A stretch of DNA of 64,000 nucleotides from Larus michahellis (lineage: Eukaryota > Chordata > Aves > Charadriiformes > Laridae), in contig NC_133896.1 of the NCBI RefSeq assembly GCF_964199755.1, positions 84,676,215 through 84,740,214 on the forward strand, read 5' to 3'. Numbering within the stretch: position 1 is the stretch's first letter; every line of letters begins with the position of its first letter. The notes beneath the pieces were generated by a model that saw only the letters and a list, made by a program, of their open reading frames with translations, did no database searches and was not told the DNA's origin. Shown piece by piece: positions 36,601 to 49,597 of the stretch. The translations under genes and the position numbers were made by a program.

Positions 36601-38588
36601 ATAAGCTCTAATTTAAATTATTTTAATTTTTTTTAAATAAAAATGGCCACTTTGGTTAGAAATCTTCCAAGATTGTATCGCAACTCGAATTTCACACTCT
36701 CTCCATCCTGAGAACATATTTTTGGTAACTGCTTTGTTGAATGCTAACTTCGGTAATGCTTGACATTTGCGACAGCAAGAGCACAGAAGTAATGTAACAG
36801 CTGGGGCCTACCTACACCCTCAAAATCTTGCACAGGCAATATTTGATAAAACGGATAATTTTCAGGGAGAACAATAACACCTTTTAAAAGCTGTATTAAA
36901 ATAAAAAATAATAAAAAAAAAAATTTAAAAGACAGCTTTTATTATATAGCCAGATAGCAAATAAGAATGAGTCAAAATGTATTTTTGCATCAGCTGAAAC
37001 TCTTTATGAATTCATCCCAAATTGGGAAAATTTTGTCAAGATAGGAATCTTTTTCAATACTGTAGAAGCTGAAATATTTTAAGTATTCAAAACACAAATA
37101 CTTCTCATTTTGCCTTCAACATGACATTTTGTTTCAAAATTTGCTTATGCTTTATTTTAAAGTATTTGAAACTATCTTAAAATTCTTGAAAATAGAACAA
37201 AGACTTTACTTGACAGATCAGGTAAAGATTTTGTTGGAAGAGAAAAAAATTAGTTGTTCATAAAAGAACAGCATGCAACTGGAAAGACACATTCTTTTTG
37301 CAACACAGAATATATACATATATGCATAACTATATAACAGAAGGTGGCAAGAGCTAGCAATTACTATACTGCATGACATTCTTTACAAGTATGGCCTTTA
37401 TAAAACGCAATAACTAGTTTTGACAACATACTATAGAGGAGACAGATAGAGGAATCAAAGAGAAAGCAGATTATTTCAGATTTCACCACTTTAAAACCCT
37501 TCTCCCAGTGTTCTGACAAGAAAGGCAGAGTTATTCCTTGGATTTAATTCTACAGGGAAATAATCCCCACACACGATGGATGCTTGATGACAGGGCTTTA
37601 GCTCTACCTGATAAACTTACGCCTATCAACTATGAAAAAAATCAAAAGCCAAAGAAATAGATGGAGAAAGGTTCTCTCTGCCATACCTGAAAAGTCCAAA
37701 GAGTTTTGGGTAAGCTTACCTTTTAAATATATGAAGAAAGACAGACATACATTGACAATGCAGGAATACATAGGTTAAAAGTTAGGTTAAATGACTAAAG
37801 AGGACCTGTTTCCCTGGGGGATGATGAGAATATTTAGAGCTCTTTGACACCAGAGGTGCTGCCAGAATATGGATTTAGGGAAACAATGGACAATTGACAG
37901 AGCTCTCCAAAGAAAAATTCGGCATAAATGAGATCAGATGCTCAACTCCCATCATTCCCACTGTCATGGGCTGGGTTAAACATGTCTTAATCTATCCATT
38001 AAATATGCAGTTGAGAAAAAATTTCCTCTGAGGGCATATCAGCAGGGATCTTGAAAGGGGACAGAGGTCAAACAGTGAGGAAGCTCAGCTTTCCCATCCT
38101 TGCTAAGAGCCAAGGAGGGATACCCCTCCTTCTACACAGGTGGAGCAAGAGCCTCCATCCTTTTTTAATCTGCTTTATCCTCTAGGTAGAATACGGGAAG
38201 TTTTTGCTTCCCCAAAGTGGGCAAGGATCATTTCTGAGATTATCCCTTGCAGATAGTTTCCTGTGTGTTTGGTAGCCTGCAAGTCATTACACAATGTAGA
38301 GTACCACAGTTTCTAAGCACTTCTCTCAAGCATCCTTTCAAGATAAGGAAACTTTACTGTCCCCGTTTTGAAGAGATACTCATTGTCATACAGGAAGTCT
38401 GTGGCAGGGTCACCAACTGGACATACAGGTGCTGAGCCCCTTGCCACTGCTTTTACCCCAAACCTCTCTTGCAGAGATTCTGTCTGAACAAAGCTTATGT
38501 ATATTTTGGCAAGTTTGTGTTCTTCAAAGGCTTATTCGTATATCTAAATGTCTTACCATCACAGCAAATAAAAGGAATAGTGTCTTAC
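33637..38588 (-). other. VWF: VWF intron
   Basis: 4952 bases. Very AT-rich around 36500-37400. No recognisable mobile element, gene or RNA. Confidence 0.75.
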
Positions 38589-38629
38589 CCCAATAACAGT
38601 TCCATTCAAAGGACAACCATTCAGGGGTA
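38589..38629 (-). CDS. VWF: VWF 41-base microexon, start of C5
   Basis: Codes PLNGCPLNGTVIG after completing a Val codon (G|TA) with the preceding exon. NGTVIG matches human MLNGTVIG, keeping the N-glycan sequon at human 2585. Acceptor TTCTTTTTCAG, donor GGG|GTAAGA. Like the 40-base exon near 26.9 kb it would be missed by ORF-length gene finding. Confidence 0.92.
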
Positions 38630-39541
38630 CTGAAAAAGAAGATAATATTCCACTTAGCATTACCTTTATCATGACATTACCAAGATTTAATAAACCACAG
38701 GTGTGTTTTTTTGACTTATTATATTTTCAATTGAAGACATTTAGATCCAGTTTCACTGTAAAGAGGCATGATTGAGCCCTATTACGTTAGATCTTGAAAG
38801 ATAACAATTTGTCATAGTTATCCTGAATTCCACCTCAAACACCTCCAAATATCTCTTGCTGAGTTGTTGGTTGCTTTTTTTTTTTTTTTTTTTTTAACAA
38901 GTACATGGCACCATATAATTTTTTCCCTCCAGTTCAAGTCTTGCACTCTCAGAAGGTGCACTCAGGTTTTCTGCAAGTTACATTGCGTATTTCTCTTCCT
39001 CCTCCTCCCACTGCTAGCTTCTCACGTTGTGGTCAATTAAACCTGACTGTGAGTCTTCTCAAACTGAGGGCAATTAGCCAAATCTTCTGATTTGCACTTT
39101 TGATCCAAGTCTGTGCTAGGAAATGGCCACAACCACAACTCTCAGAGACACACAGAAGACAGCATGGCTGCGTGCAAACTCCCTGTTCATAGGAGGCACC
39201 TGGGAGAGCATTGAACCTTCCTAGGACAAAAGCACCTCAGGACCTCTTTTATATGCTTAACAATGCAGGCTAGAGCTGTAGAGACATAGCCTGGTATGCC
39301 TCTGAAGCAACGCAAAATAGCTTCAGTGGTAAGTAGTTCAAAAGGAGACAGTGAACATCAGTTGGAAAGAGGAAGTAATAGCAGCAGGTGCTATTGTACT
39401 CAACATCTAGCTTATACTGGAGAGCTTCAAAGTAGTATCATACTCGCATAACACAAACTTTTGAAATTGCTGTTGAGAAACAGGAGATAAACACATGAGA
39501 CGATTCATTCTTGATTCCATTTGTCATACACAAAACTTTAC
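38630..39541 (-). other. VWF: VWF intron
   Basis: 912 bases of unique sequence with a poly(T) run of about 20 at 38876-38895. Nothing else seen. Confidence 0.8.
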
Positions 39542-39725
39542 CACATCTGCAAGAAGGACAGCAGTCTATTATTTGGTCACAACGCAGTTCAGTTCCCTCT
39601 GGACAGTCAGGCACATCCATTTGAGAGCAAGAAAGATTCTTCTGCTGCACAAAAACTTCGTTGTTCACCCGGACACACTCATTGATAATGCAAGGGTTGA
39701 AAGGCGATCGCCACTCTGTGCCGAC
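39542..39725 (-). CDS. VWF: VWF exon: C4 domain core
   Basis: 184 bases code 61 residues and one base. The run [20 protein letters not shown] is nearly human ([20 protein letters not shown]), followed by [17 protein letters not shown] and DCCPSCRC. This is the single most diagnostic VWF exon in the window. NLS keeps the N-glycan site at human 2546. The acceptor is TTTCCCATCAG (39726 and above), the donor TGT G|GTAAAG. Confidence 0.98.
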
Positions 39726-41670
39726 CTGATGGGAAATTGTAAAAGGATTAAATATAGGCAGCGGTATTTGTGCCACTGGATAGAGAGAAGACCACCACAG
39801 CCAACATGCTGGTTTGCAAAAGCACGTTTACTGTGCCAGGAGAAGTCTGTCACTCAACAGTTCTCCACAAATCCTTATCACTACAATCAGTTTGTAAAAC
39901 AGTCTTCTGCTTTGTTTGTAGACTATAGGAGTTACAGGAGTATCCTTAAGGTGAAAAATAAAGGGCCAAGTGAAATAACATGTGAAGGAGAAAAAGCACT
40001 CAGCTAAATTTAAACCTACATTTGTTACCCGGTAGCTGGCTGCACTGCAGTGTGCTGTACCCAAGCTGGCCCTCTTTCTGCTGGAACCTGCTGCAAATCA
40101 GCTCTACTAAGCCCAAAAGAGGCTTTGGCGATAGGCTCTAGACCTGAAAAAACTTGCAAACGTAGAAAAGACTGGATCTTATTGACAGCGCTGCTGATTA
40201 CAATGACCCATGGGTCAGACGAGGTGGGAACTTCAAGTGCTATTATGGGAAGAGGCATCACCACAGGCCAGAAAGAAGATGCTTCACAGTTCAATGCAGA
40301 GGGGAGCTATCACTGCTTTGAAGCTATCACTGCTTTGAAGCTGTATGCCGCCACCCATAACACTCTGAATACACTTCAAGAACAGTGACAGTGAAATCTG
40401 ATCTCCAACTCTAGTAAATCCAAACATCTTTTCTTAGAAAGCTAGGGAATACTTTTATGTGTTAAATACTTAGTTCTTTGTTAATGACAAAAGAGTTGAA
40501 AGAGGACACACGAAGAAAGAGACAGCAAAGTATAAGGACAACAGAAATCAGTAAGACACAGTGGGACATTAAAATTGTCCCTGTAGAGGCTTGTTTTATG
40601 AAGCAGAGAAGAATATTGATCCACATTAAGAAATGGCCTTGGTAAAATCAGGGAAGATGCAGGCTGAAAAATGATACATTAACATTTTTTAAAAGACAGC
40701 AGCAGACTGCCTTTGTAAAAGAAGCAATTAAGAAGTTAATATTAAATATGTGAACGTGAGACATAGGAGATGTAGATGAGAACGCAGATGTATTATAAAA
40801 AAGAACAACGCTTAGGGAAGAAAAGATGGGGAGAAGGTCTATTATTTTAAATAGATTTAATTTACTGTTCTTGCCTTTGTTTAATCCAAAACTGTGCATA
40901 AGATTATGCAATTTAATGCTATTGGGGCAGGCAAAGGCTTGCCAATGGCGGTTGGGTTAGGGACAGAACAAACTGAATAGCCTGAAGGAATTAAAAATGT
41001 AGGCCAGAAAAGAAACAAATGTCCATGTAGCTATTGAGAGTGTAGGGCATCTGCAGAACGTTTTAAATGGCTGCTTCATGCACTCACTTCCCGCTAGGCT
41101 CTTTGAATCCTAAGGGAAGAGGCACACTGCTGAAAATACATTGTTAGTTTGAGCAGAAAACAAGTATGGCCTGGACCATTGCGGTCTGATCTGACATGCA
41201 GCAATCATCTTTAGCAACCAGAGAATACTTCATGTTTATATCCTCATTTACTTCCTGATATTTCATTGTGTACCACATAGGATATCCTATTGGAATAGGA
41301 CACTGAAATTCAAGCAATCCACTACCCCATCTGCCTGCTATCCATAGAGTAATACAAATTAATCGGGATGATTTAAACAAATAGCCTACAGCCAGAGAAA
41401 CAACATGTCCCATTAACGTTCTATTGATCTACCATTTGTGAAATTACTAATTTTACACAAAAATATTGCTCCCTTAGAGCCCAAAAAAGGTGGGGAGGGT
41501 TTGCTTGTTAGAACCAAGTCAGTCACACACCCCAAAAACCATTGTTTTTCAGTACTGCTTGATGTCTAGAAGAAATAGGTCATATCTTCTTCACCTCTTT
41601 CCATGGACCACAAAATAATTCCAGGGCACTTCTGCTAGAACAGGAAGCATCCGTACCATCGCCACCTCAC
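39726..41670 (-). other. VWF: VWF intron
   Basis: 1945 bases. Contains a perfect 17-bp tandem duplication at 40305-40338. Open frames at 40025-40388 are not cysteine-patterned like VWF and have no splice support. Confidence 0.75.
40305..40338. repeat. Perfect 17-bp tandem duplication
   Basis: AGCTATCACTGCTTTGA is present twice in direct succession (40305-40321, 40322-40338), followed by a third partial AGCT. It is intronic and looks like a recent slippage duplication. Confidence 0.9.
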
Positions 41671-41781
41671 CTCATGCAAACGAGGATCTGCATCACCCCG
41701 AGACCAGAGTAGCTGCTCCTCACAGGCAGTCTTCTGGCATCTCCCACAACACTCCCCTTCTTCGACAATATACTTGTAACC
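41671..41781 (-). CDS. VWF: VWF exon: C3 end / C4 start, with RGD integrin motif
   Basis: 111 bases, phase 0 at both ends, code 37 residues: GYKYIVEEGECCGRCQKTAC, then EEQLLWSRGDADPRLHE. The SRGD corresponds to the human RGD at 2507-2509 (SPRGDS), which binds platelet integrin alphaIIb-beta3 and supports aggregation. The flanks differ: human RGDS is RGDA here. Acceptor TCTCCTACAG, donor GAG|GTGAGG. Confidence 0.95.
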
Positions 41782-44700
41782 CTGTAGGAGAAAAGAAAAG
41801 GACTGACTGATCCAGGAATAGGAGACAAATGGGAAGATTAGTCCTAAAAGAAAATGCTGGGAAAAACGTTTAATGTTAGCAACTCTTTATGGAAAGGGGA
41901 GTTTGAAAACAGAACTGTAAGGCCACACACGGCCATTACAAAACAAACAGATGGTCCGCCCAGCTCAGCATCCTGTGAAATGGTTAACATTATCTGCCAG
42001 AAAAAATTAAAATGCGCACAACATTAGGAGCAGAAATTCTTATCTCATTAGTTCCTGCTTAATATAACTTTTGAAGACACAGTCACTTCAGCTACATGGA
42101 CTAATTCTAGGTACTATCTTTGCTCAGGTCATGCCAATCAACTAATGGGCCTTGTAAGGATAACACCTTCTCTAGTGTGGTACAGAGCATGCCTTCTTGG
42201 AGTACAGAAAATATTGATGGTGCCTGACATTAAAAATAAAACAAAAAAGAAAAAAGAATAAAAAAATCTGAAATCACCCTGAAACATCTTCCTTTTTCTA
42301 GGATCTGCTCAAATATGTAATAGTGCAAAGATTTGACACAAGACAAAAGAACAATGACATAAACAGGCAGAAATGGAATGGAAAGGGAAGAGGTAAAAGA
42401 AAAATTCTTTCAGACGACACCGAGCTATTTCAACAGCATTAAGCAGCAGTCATTTCCAAATATTAGTTTATCGTGTATAAGCCATTTCGTTTATGCATTA
42501 GCAAATTGTAAAGAGCAAGTCTTTCCAATAAAATGGCCCTACAGAGGAGTGCAAAAGGAAAAAGAAGTAAGTCCACTTTTAAGGGTGACTGTCAGAATTG
42601 CCATGCTATTTGGTAAATTTTGAGAGAAAACTATATGTGAATGTTAAGAATCCAGTTTAAAAATCACTACATTAAATCAGCTCTGTTTTTAGATACGAGT
42701 CATATCTAAAAAACAGGGACCAGTTTTGACTGATCATTTCATCTTTCTGTTTCCTGAAGCAACTAGACAAATATTCAAACATTGGAGTATCTAAGTGAAA
42801 TAAAGCAAGGAACCTTAGTCAATTAGAAATAATATATTCTGCATTTAATAGCTAGGCAGCTCCAAAGGCAAAACATTACTCTGATTTCAATACAGAGTTT
42901 AAGGAAAGATGTTCTGTCAAAGAAAATATTGTTCATGTGAAAAATGTCAATGAAAATAAGCATAATTTCATTTTTGTCAACCTCTTTGGACTGAATTGCT
43001 GAAGTATTCACAACTGCTCCCTCCCTTCATGAACTGTCCTTCATTTGTAATATGAAGCACATTAGCAAACCTCAATAATTAACAAACTTTCATATGAAAG
43101 TGCATTTTGTATAATGTCGTAAAAACGGAATACCAGAGTTTGATCTAGCTTTGTGGAAAAAGTTGTGCTGTTGAGCATTTTGTTTTATATGACTTTTATC
43201 TGCTAAATACATGCTTGAAGCAGCTCAAGTATCGGATACAACATTTTATTTGTGTGGCAAACTCAGAGAAGTAAAAATCCATGAGCTGTTTGTGCCCAGA
43301 AAAAAGCAAAATCCAGCTGCGGGACCTAAATTTCACTAAAGTGGGTTTGAACAGAGCCCTCTAAAGAGCAAACAAAAAAGTGCTTGCTATGCCTCAGACT
43401 TAAGGGATGATTTGCACCCCTAAGGCACTGACAAAGATGTTGGTTTTGGATAGTTCAACCTGCCTGATTGGCCCTTTTGGTGCTCGGTGCGTTCAAAATG
43501 TGGGGGCTCTGACTCCTAAGGGGAAGAAATGCAGGAGGTCGCAGCTCCTGACCTCAGCACGTGCTGAGCTTCTCCTAACACAGCCCCAGAACCACCATAG
43601 ACTACAAACCTGTTTCAGAAGACAAATCTGCAAACTGCAGCAGTCTAAGAGCTCCTGAAGAAGCAAAGTATCCACCTGTACTTGAGGACTAAGGTGGACA
43701 GTGATTCCCATATTTCACCATCAGAAAACACCATCTTTCCTACCTCAGACCACGGAAATTTGGGCCCACAGGAATAAAGAAAGCTTTATTTTATGCTTAA
43801 TTCTAAAGGTGGTAATGTTTAAGGTTACACCTAAGAAAAGGAAAATGTATTGTGCATTTTGTGCATTTTGAGGTGTTTTTTTATTATTTTTTTTTTTCCA
43901 GTAAGATGATTTATGTACAAAGAGTGTATGCTACCAGGATTATTCCTGAGCTGCACAACCTATGAACATGAACTAGTTTCAGATACTATGCTGTTGAAGG
44001 TTAATGTTAGATTGAACTAGGCATAGTAAGTAGTGTCTGCCCCTTCCTTCATTATTTTTCATTTACTAGCATATAGACACTAGCATATAGATGTGCCAGT
44101 TTGCAACAGGTTGTTCAGGGATGCACTTATAGTTAATATTCCGCTTGTCTTCTGCTTTTTCTGGACTGGATCTGATGCTTTCTTCCTCCTCCGCATCTTG
44201 CCTTTTAGAAAAAAAAAACACCACAGAGTTCAAACCTCAAATAGGGAATTAGAACTCAGTAGTCCTTGGTAAGTGTCTGACCGTTTCTCACGCTGAAAGG
44301 CAGATGACAGTCTTCAGGACTCGAGGATCGTGCCCCGGGGAGGTAAGGGATAAGGCAACACAAGGCACCCCTCGCATTTGAACCGGTTCAGGTGGCTGAT
44401 GTGGGAGTGATAATCAGCAGCTGCGATGGAGAACCCGACAAGTGCTCAGATATGCCGCCAGATCAGGCTGTTTTATCAAACACAAATGCTGAGATAAAGC
44501 TGATCTCCCACGCAGAGGGTGAAAGCATACAGATTAAGACATTCTACATGGCGGGAGGGAATTACGCCCACTTTTGAACTGGTGCCTGTCCTGCGACAAC
44601 TGAAAGAGGAATGCAAATTAATTCTGTAGCATTCAGAGAACGCTCATTTTGGTTTCGTCGCCTACTCAAAGCTCCCGGAGGGATCCACACAAGCTATGGC

Positions 44701-47700
44701 TTGGCACATTTCTGCCCTCCCTCTTTCACACTAGGATTGCTCAGGATATAGAGTTCATCTTCTCGTGGGTACTAAGGTTTTGTCCATAAAACTCTTATCA
44801 GCTGCCTTTTGGCCAACAAATTCGAAAGAATGAACGGAGATTGTTCCTCAATGTCGTATTTTTAAGAAGGCTCCAGTATTTTCCTCTTACATATTGAGAT
44901 TATAGTACCTAGAAAGGGTTGGAGGAATGAAAGAGAATGAAAATGACAACAGTAGATCAAGAAAAACCCAGTAGGGTGGATATAAATCAACTTGAAATGC
45001 TGAAAGAAAAATCTTCAGTGGTGATGAATCAGCACAATCGTAGAGATTTCCCTGGAGCTGCACTCATTTACCCCAGGTGAGGACTTAATTCTCCATTTGC
45101 AAATCTCTAGAACATTAAGGTATCATTTCCTAATTTCCATAATAAATTATGCTTTAAAATGCAAGCAGGATGTTTGGAATTACCTCCCACCAAGACTTTC
45201 ACAGTTTTTAAATGGGATCCTGCACATCTAATATTCAAACAACAGTCTTCCTTTTACATTAATTTCTTTGACCTCCTTAATACGCACTATTAAGCCATTT
45301 ACCATGCTTTACATGCTACTTCATAGGAAAATATACGTTTGAAATATTGGAGATTAAAGCCATAAATTTTCTAGTCAGCATCTATCGCAACCATCATTCA
45401 CTATGCCTTTGCACGTACGGTGTGAATGTTCTTTATTTAAATTTAACACAGTCATCAGGAGGCTTGAAAAATCTAACCTAATTAATTTACACACACTTAG
45501 CCAAATGGCTTTGTCTTAAACACTTATCCCAGAAAATTATGCTTCATTCTTCTCATAATCATTGAGCACTTTAAATTACCCAATGCTTTAAACCACACTC
45601 TTTTATATCACTTACAAAGTACCTAACTCCAAGAACATTGACAGAAATTGAGCAAAGCAAGTGCTCCCTTTGCATTAGTATACTAGCGATTCTTAAGGTG
45701 TTTTGAAAGCTGTTATCCATTTTATCGCCACGATTCTCTAAAGGGATGTAGTCTGCTGTACTTTCAGAGAAATAATTTCTGAAGAAGCTCCAGGAGGGAG
45801 ACAACACTCCTCCTTGTGGCACATGCAATAATTACAGCAATCTGCTTGCTTTCTCAAAACTTTGATAAGAGAAAGAAAGAAGACAGAAAAAGTGAGGGGA
45901 CTATAACATAGAATGAAGCAAACCCACATCTGGTTCACAAGTGAGAAGTCTGTATTTGCTGTTAATATCCTCAGAGAACTATGGGATTGGTTAATTTTAT
46001 TGAAACATCCACTCTTTTCCCGTAGCATTTCTTTACCTTCTAAAACAACAGTTAGGGTTTGAGTTTGATTTTGTCATGCTCAGGACAGTAGCACTGTCCA
46101 CTCATCAGGGTGAAGGAGCTGGTACATGTATCATGTTTTTTTTCTCTTTTTGTGTAGCTAGATAAAAAGCCATAGGCTGTTTTCACAGAAGTCGGATGAC
46201 ACAGTCAACAATGATACTGCACAACCATGAGCAGCAGAGAGTTTGGACATCATCTGAGTAATGATCCATGATTAAGATATGTCTTTAATATCATTACAAC
46301 TTTCAATGTCATCTAATCTGAACTGAAAAATAAGCTTCAAAGCCAATTCAAACTGGACTACAGAACTTCTGTGGTCCTTGATATGTGTATCAACTGAATC
46401 AGGAATAAGCAAAGGTAAAAAGGAAAATCTGAGCTATCCACACTCTCCAACAGCTACAGTTTTGGTTGTACAACTTTGGTAACCATTAAAAGAGCAGAGG
46501 AAATGGCAAACTCCCAAAAAGAACTGGCATGGTTTCCACCAAGACTTTTTGTTTGTTTTTAGAAAACTTTTTGACAGTGCAATGCTTAAGGCTGATTTGT
46601 CAGAAACTGTAGGTCTGCATTAGCGATACTTTAGTGGAATAACAGATTATTGATAAAGTTATGGCTATGAGCCAAAAGACAGCCTCATACTTTAGATCTA
46701 ATATTTCATAATTGCCATATTAGAAACAAGTTTCTTCTACTATTAGAAATTGAAGGGATTCTCTTGCAAAAGCTGAAATCCACCCTCGTGATTTTCGCTG
46801 CACTAGGCACCCTCAAGCTTTCTTACCAAGCTGTATGCTTGCAGAAAGAGCATTAGTTTGGTTTGTTGGGTTTTGTTTTTTTTTAATGGATTGGCTTTTT
46901 GTTCTGGAACAATGCAGTGTTTAAGACACAGTAGAGAAAAATATGAATTTTAAAAGTTTATATCTTTTTACACCTTCTCAGGTGCACATACCTATATGCT
47001 GTCCAGCCTGGTTCTGATACAGAGGCTGTAAGTTAAGTCATATTGAAATACAGTACTATTCAGGTGTTTGATATTCTTTGGAAACTGAGGCACAATTAGC
47101 TTAATAGAGTTCAGAAGAGAGAATTGCCTTTCAGATATTGGTTTGCTTAACTGAAATATTCATAGTCAAATTTCAATGCGTGACTAACTGTTTTAAAATA
47201 TATATTAGCATAAATCCAAACGAGAATTTAAAACAAGTCAGACAAAGTAGGGTTTCTACAAGAGCTTTAACTCAGCTGTGAGGTGCTGCACATTTATGCT
47301 CTATGCCCGAGGTCAGCCTTTGTCTCCCAGACACATTATTAATGATGTCTTTCCAAAAGCAAAAAAGAACACCTCTAACTTCTCATAGCTGTATATACAA
47401 GGTTTGCTAATGAAGAGCATTCTTCCAAATATAACTGAACCAAAGCAGAGAGATCACGTGTTGATTTTTCTTAGCCTCTGTTCTGAATGGAACCACATAA
47501 ATGGGACTCATTCAAAAGAATAACAAAAAAACCGGGGAAATACGGAACAGTGGGAAACAGGCCGCAAAGATTTGGAGACTTGGCAGAGGAGGGGAATGTG
47601 CATGATGTATTTGGAGATTTACTGTATTTCCAACAAGAAGAAAAAAGCCTACTCCTGGAGAAGACAAAACCAAGTGAATCTTGTGTCATATGTGGCACTG

Positions 47701-49447
47701 GAAAACCCAGAATGTAGCATCCCAGTGAGCACAGTGAGTCAAACACAGAAGCAGCACCTGTCCCTCTTAGTTAAAGGGGTTTGCAGTTGTTCCTGTAGTA
47801 TGACTTCCTTTGCTTTTCCCACTGACATATTCCAGCTGCTCACCTGTAATAACACCGGGGCAGTCCGTTGAGTCACAGGCCAACATGCAGACTTTTATCA
47901 GTTACTGGACCACTTGAAGCATTGATGTTACAACACACATCTGGAAACACTTGCTGCTTGGGCAACTGTTTGAATTTTGTGTGGGCTAATGCAATATATA
48001 GCCTAATATAAATATTTTAAAAGCAACTTGGAGATCTGAATAGCATTAACTAGCTCATCTTTGCTTCTGCACTGAGGAAAAAAAACAAATTAGCTTCTTC
48101 TGGGCTTCACTTCATGGTTCAGGGAAGAACAAACCCATGGGGAAACCCCTGGGTCAGCAAAAGACCTGCAGAGAACATTCTGAATCCCAGATAGCCACAT
48201 CTAGTTGCCCCACCTGGGCCCCACACAGCCTACTGAACTTGCAGACTGTGAAGACACCAGACCATGGACTAAGGAGGAGCTCCTTCAAGTCAGTTGTGCA
48301 TTTTCCCCACTGGAATTGGCCAACACCATCAAGAACAATCTTCATTAATCCATGCATATACTGAAAACTTTAAAAAGAGGCAAAATGTATTTATGGTAGA
48401 CTCTGATGGTTGCGGCACAACTTCTCTGGCCACATGGCAGTTGGTAAGGGGTGTGATTTGTCAGCACTTGCCTGGGCTGGGAAACCTCTTCGGTCATCTG
48501 CTCTTACTGCAGAGCCAAGCTGTGTATTTCCACTGTCCTCACTCAATGGCCCATCCGCCCTAACTTCATGAAGCTATGATGTGGGAATGCTTAAGGATTA
48601 TGGGTACAAGGTACTAGATACCACAGCAAAATGCAACTCTAGGGCATCACATTTAATTTTACAGTGATTTTTTTTACTTCCTTATTCTCCACATTATTTT
48701 CACGTGAGAAATGTTAGGGAAGGGATCCAAATTGGGTAGTTTAAAGGAAGTCTAAAAACCATTTTGAACTTTTGTTTGCACAAATCATTTTATGGTCAAA
48801 ACATTCCAATCTATGACACAGGCAAGCGCTGCTGACTTGTAACCAAGTCCTTTGACCTTTCTAGAATTCTTCTACCAACTTTTTGTACAAAGTATCTGTC
48901 TCCTTCTGCTTGACCAGCTACGTCAATATAACAAAGCAGCTCATACTTCCTTTGCAGGCTTCCAAAAGTAGACCACGTAATTTTATAGCGTGTAGCAGAT
49001 GTCCGACCATAATAAAGGCCACAGCATGCGGTGTTATTAATGCTGTAACGGGCAGAGCTGAGCAATAGACAGATCTGAATTGGGCTCTCCAAAAAGTGAA
49101 CTTCACCTAGAACAGTCATTTGAAATTGAACTTCAGACATCATGAGTACTTATTATGCAAGTGGTGCAAACGACAGACACTTCAGGATGCAGTTCTCTTT
49201 TTATTGAAATATAAAATAAACTTGTCACTGATTTCCTTGGCAGCAGGATATGATCTTAAAACAATAACCCTAAAATAAAGTCAGTAATGTTCAGGCCCTC
49301 TTAAACCCTGTTCCCAAGATAATTCGTTGCTACAACACTTATTTTCTGTTTTTCTCTGGTTTCTCTAAACATGCAGGTTTAAAAGTAACCATTTCAGATC
49401 CCTATCAGGGCCCTGCTGGCTAATGTACTGATTTAAATGTTACTCAC
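41782..49447 (-). other. VWF: VWF intron, 7.7 kb
   Basis: The largest intron fully inside the window. AT-rich unique DNA with short local repeats (gtgcatttt twice near 43853-43870; ctagcatatagac twice at about 44067-44092). A moderately GC-rich, CpG-containing patch lies at about 44275-44720. No transposon or exon recognised. Confidence 0.7.
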
Positions 49448-49597
49448 CCGAGAGCAGAACGTGTTACATGCTTTGTCATGACACTCCATCATCTGAAGTC
49501 CTGTAACATCATCCCTCATACTCGTGCAAGAACATTCCCTGCAACCATCTTCCCAGGTTGTCCCAACAGGGTAGACTATGTTGTTGTGCACACAGAC
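49448..49597 (-). CDS. VWF: VWF exon: C3 domain
   Basis: 150 bases, phase 0 at both ends, code 50 residues: VCVHNNIVYPVGTTWEDGC, then ECSCTSMRDDVTGLQMMECHD and CNTFCSR. Human C3 reads VCVHRSTIYPVGQFWEEGC. Cysteine spacing is the same. Acceptor TTCAATAG, donor CGG|GTGAGT. A CR1 fragment begins only about 110 bases upstream of the acceptor. Confidence 0.96.

Noticed and set aside
40025..40388. Possible extra VWF exon between the C4 exons
   Set aside because: One frame near 40030-40110 shows a few cysteines, but they do not align to VWF, and the exons at 41671 and 39725 already join in phase as in human VWF.
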